NCBI GenBank assembly: GCA_014728425.1
Contig: WJLO01000018.1
Coordinates: 1-5,667, forward strand
Origin: Minisyncoccota bacterium
GTDB lineage: Bacteria > Patescibacteriota > Microgenomatia > UBA1400 > PJMF01
DNA: 5,667 nt
Reading direction: 5' to 3'
Positions 5,644-5,667 of this stretch are shown here, one piece after another. The position numbers were made by a program, and so were the translations under genes. Under the pieces are notes generated by a model. The model made no database searches and had not been told where the DNA came from. It saw only the letters and a program-made list of their open reading frames with translations. Numbering within the stretch: position 1 is the first letter of the stretch; the number at the start of each line of letters is the position of its first letter.

Positions 5644-5667
5644 TGTAGCGGTTATCCCGGTGTCCAC
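5634..5667 (+). tRNA. Partial tRNA-like gene, 5' end only (identity not readable)
   Basis: GGGCCCG would be the 5' acceptor strand, TG positions 8-9, and GTGTAGCGGTTA a D-stem start and loop with the invariant A14, GG (18-19) and A21. This opening is typical of real tRNAs. The following bases, TCCCGGTGTCCAC, fit less well: the second D-stem pair becomes T-C, and by canonical counting position 33 is A instead of T. The window ends before the anticodon loop is complete, so the amino acid cannot be assigned. It may be an intact but unusual tRNA, a tRNA interrupted by an intron, a pseudogene, or sequence damaged at a contig end. Confidence 0.4.

Noticed and set aside
1..5667. CRISPR array, transposase, phage genes, toxin-antitoxin or other defence system
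   Set aside because: No regularly spaced repeats, transposase or integrase motifs, or small toxin-antitoxin gene pairs were found. The only direct repeat is the pair at the right edge.

Overview
The window is AT-rich, gene-dense bacterial DNA. It holds two compact minus-strand operons, one divergent plus-strand gene pair, and an RNA-like repeat region at the right edge. Protein style suggests a Candidate Phyla Radiation (Patescibacteria) genome: a GatA with the signature [14 protein letters not shown], a short two-gene lemA-htpX operon, weak or missing Shine-Dalgarno sites and tight gene overlaps. This is an inference from family resemblance; no class or genus can be named. TGA is used as a stop (htpX) and no sense TGA is seen, which argues against the lineages that read TGA as glycine.

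Left part (1-1900, minus strand): gatC-gatA-gatB, the three subunits of the tRNA-dependent amidotransferase that converts Glu-tRNA(Gln) and/or Asp-tRNA(Asn) to the amidated forms. Each gene overlaps the next (8 nt and 11 nt). gatB is cut by the window edge, so only its first 47 codons are present. A perfect-consensus sigma70-type promoter (TTGACA, 16 bp, TATAAT) lies in front of gatC.

Middle (1907-3524, minus strand): lemA-htpX, a membrane-anchored LemA-family protein and an integral-membrane zinc metalloprotease. The pair has its own strong promoter in front of lemA and a good intrinsic terminator behind htpX. That terminator ends about 10 nt before the gatC promoter starts, so the two operons are neatly insulated.

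Right part (3525-5479, plus strand): a divergent HAD-superfamily hydrolase, then an aminoglycoside-phosphotransferase-fold (APH) kinase. Both are unusually rich in glutamine. Their substrates cannot be read from sequence. The HAD protein has Glu in place of the usual second Asp of motif I. The region in front of it holds two short dyads.

Right edge (5480-5667): no protein gene. A 19-bp exact direct repeat (TTTTATTCAGGGCCCGTGG) occurs twice, 98 bp apart. The second copy runs into what looks like the 5' end of a tRNA, cut by the window end. The first copy runs instead into a strong GC hairpin and looks like a degraded or rearranged relative.
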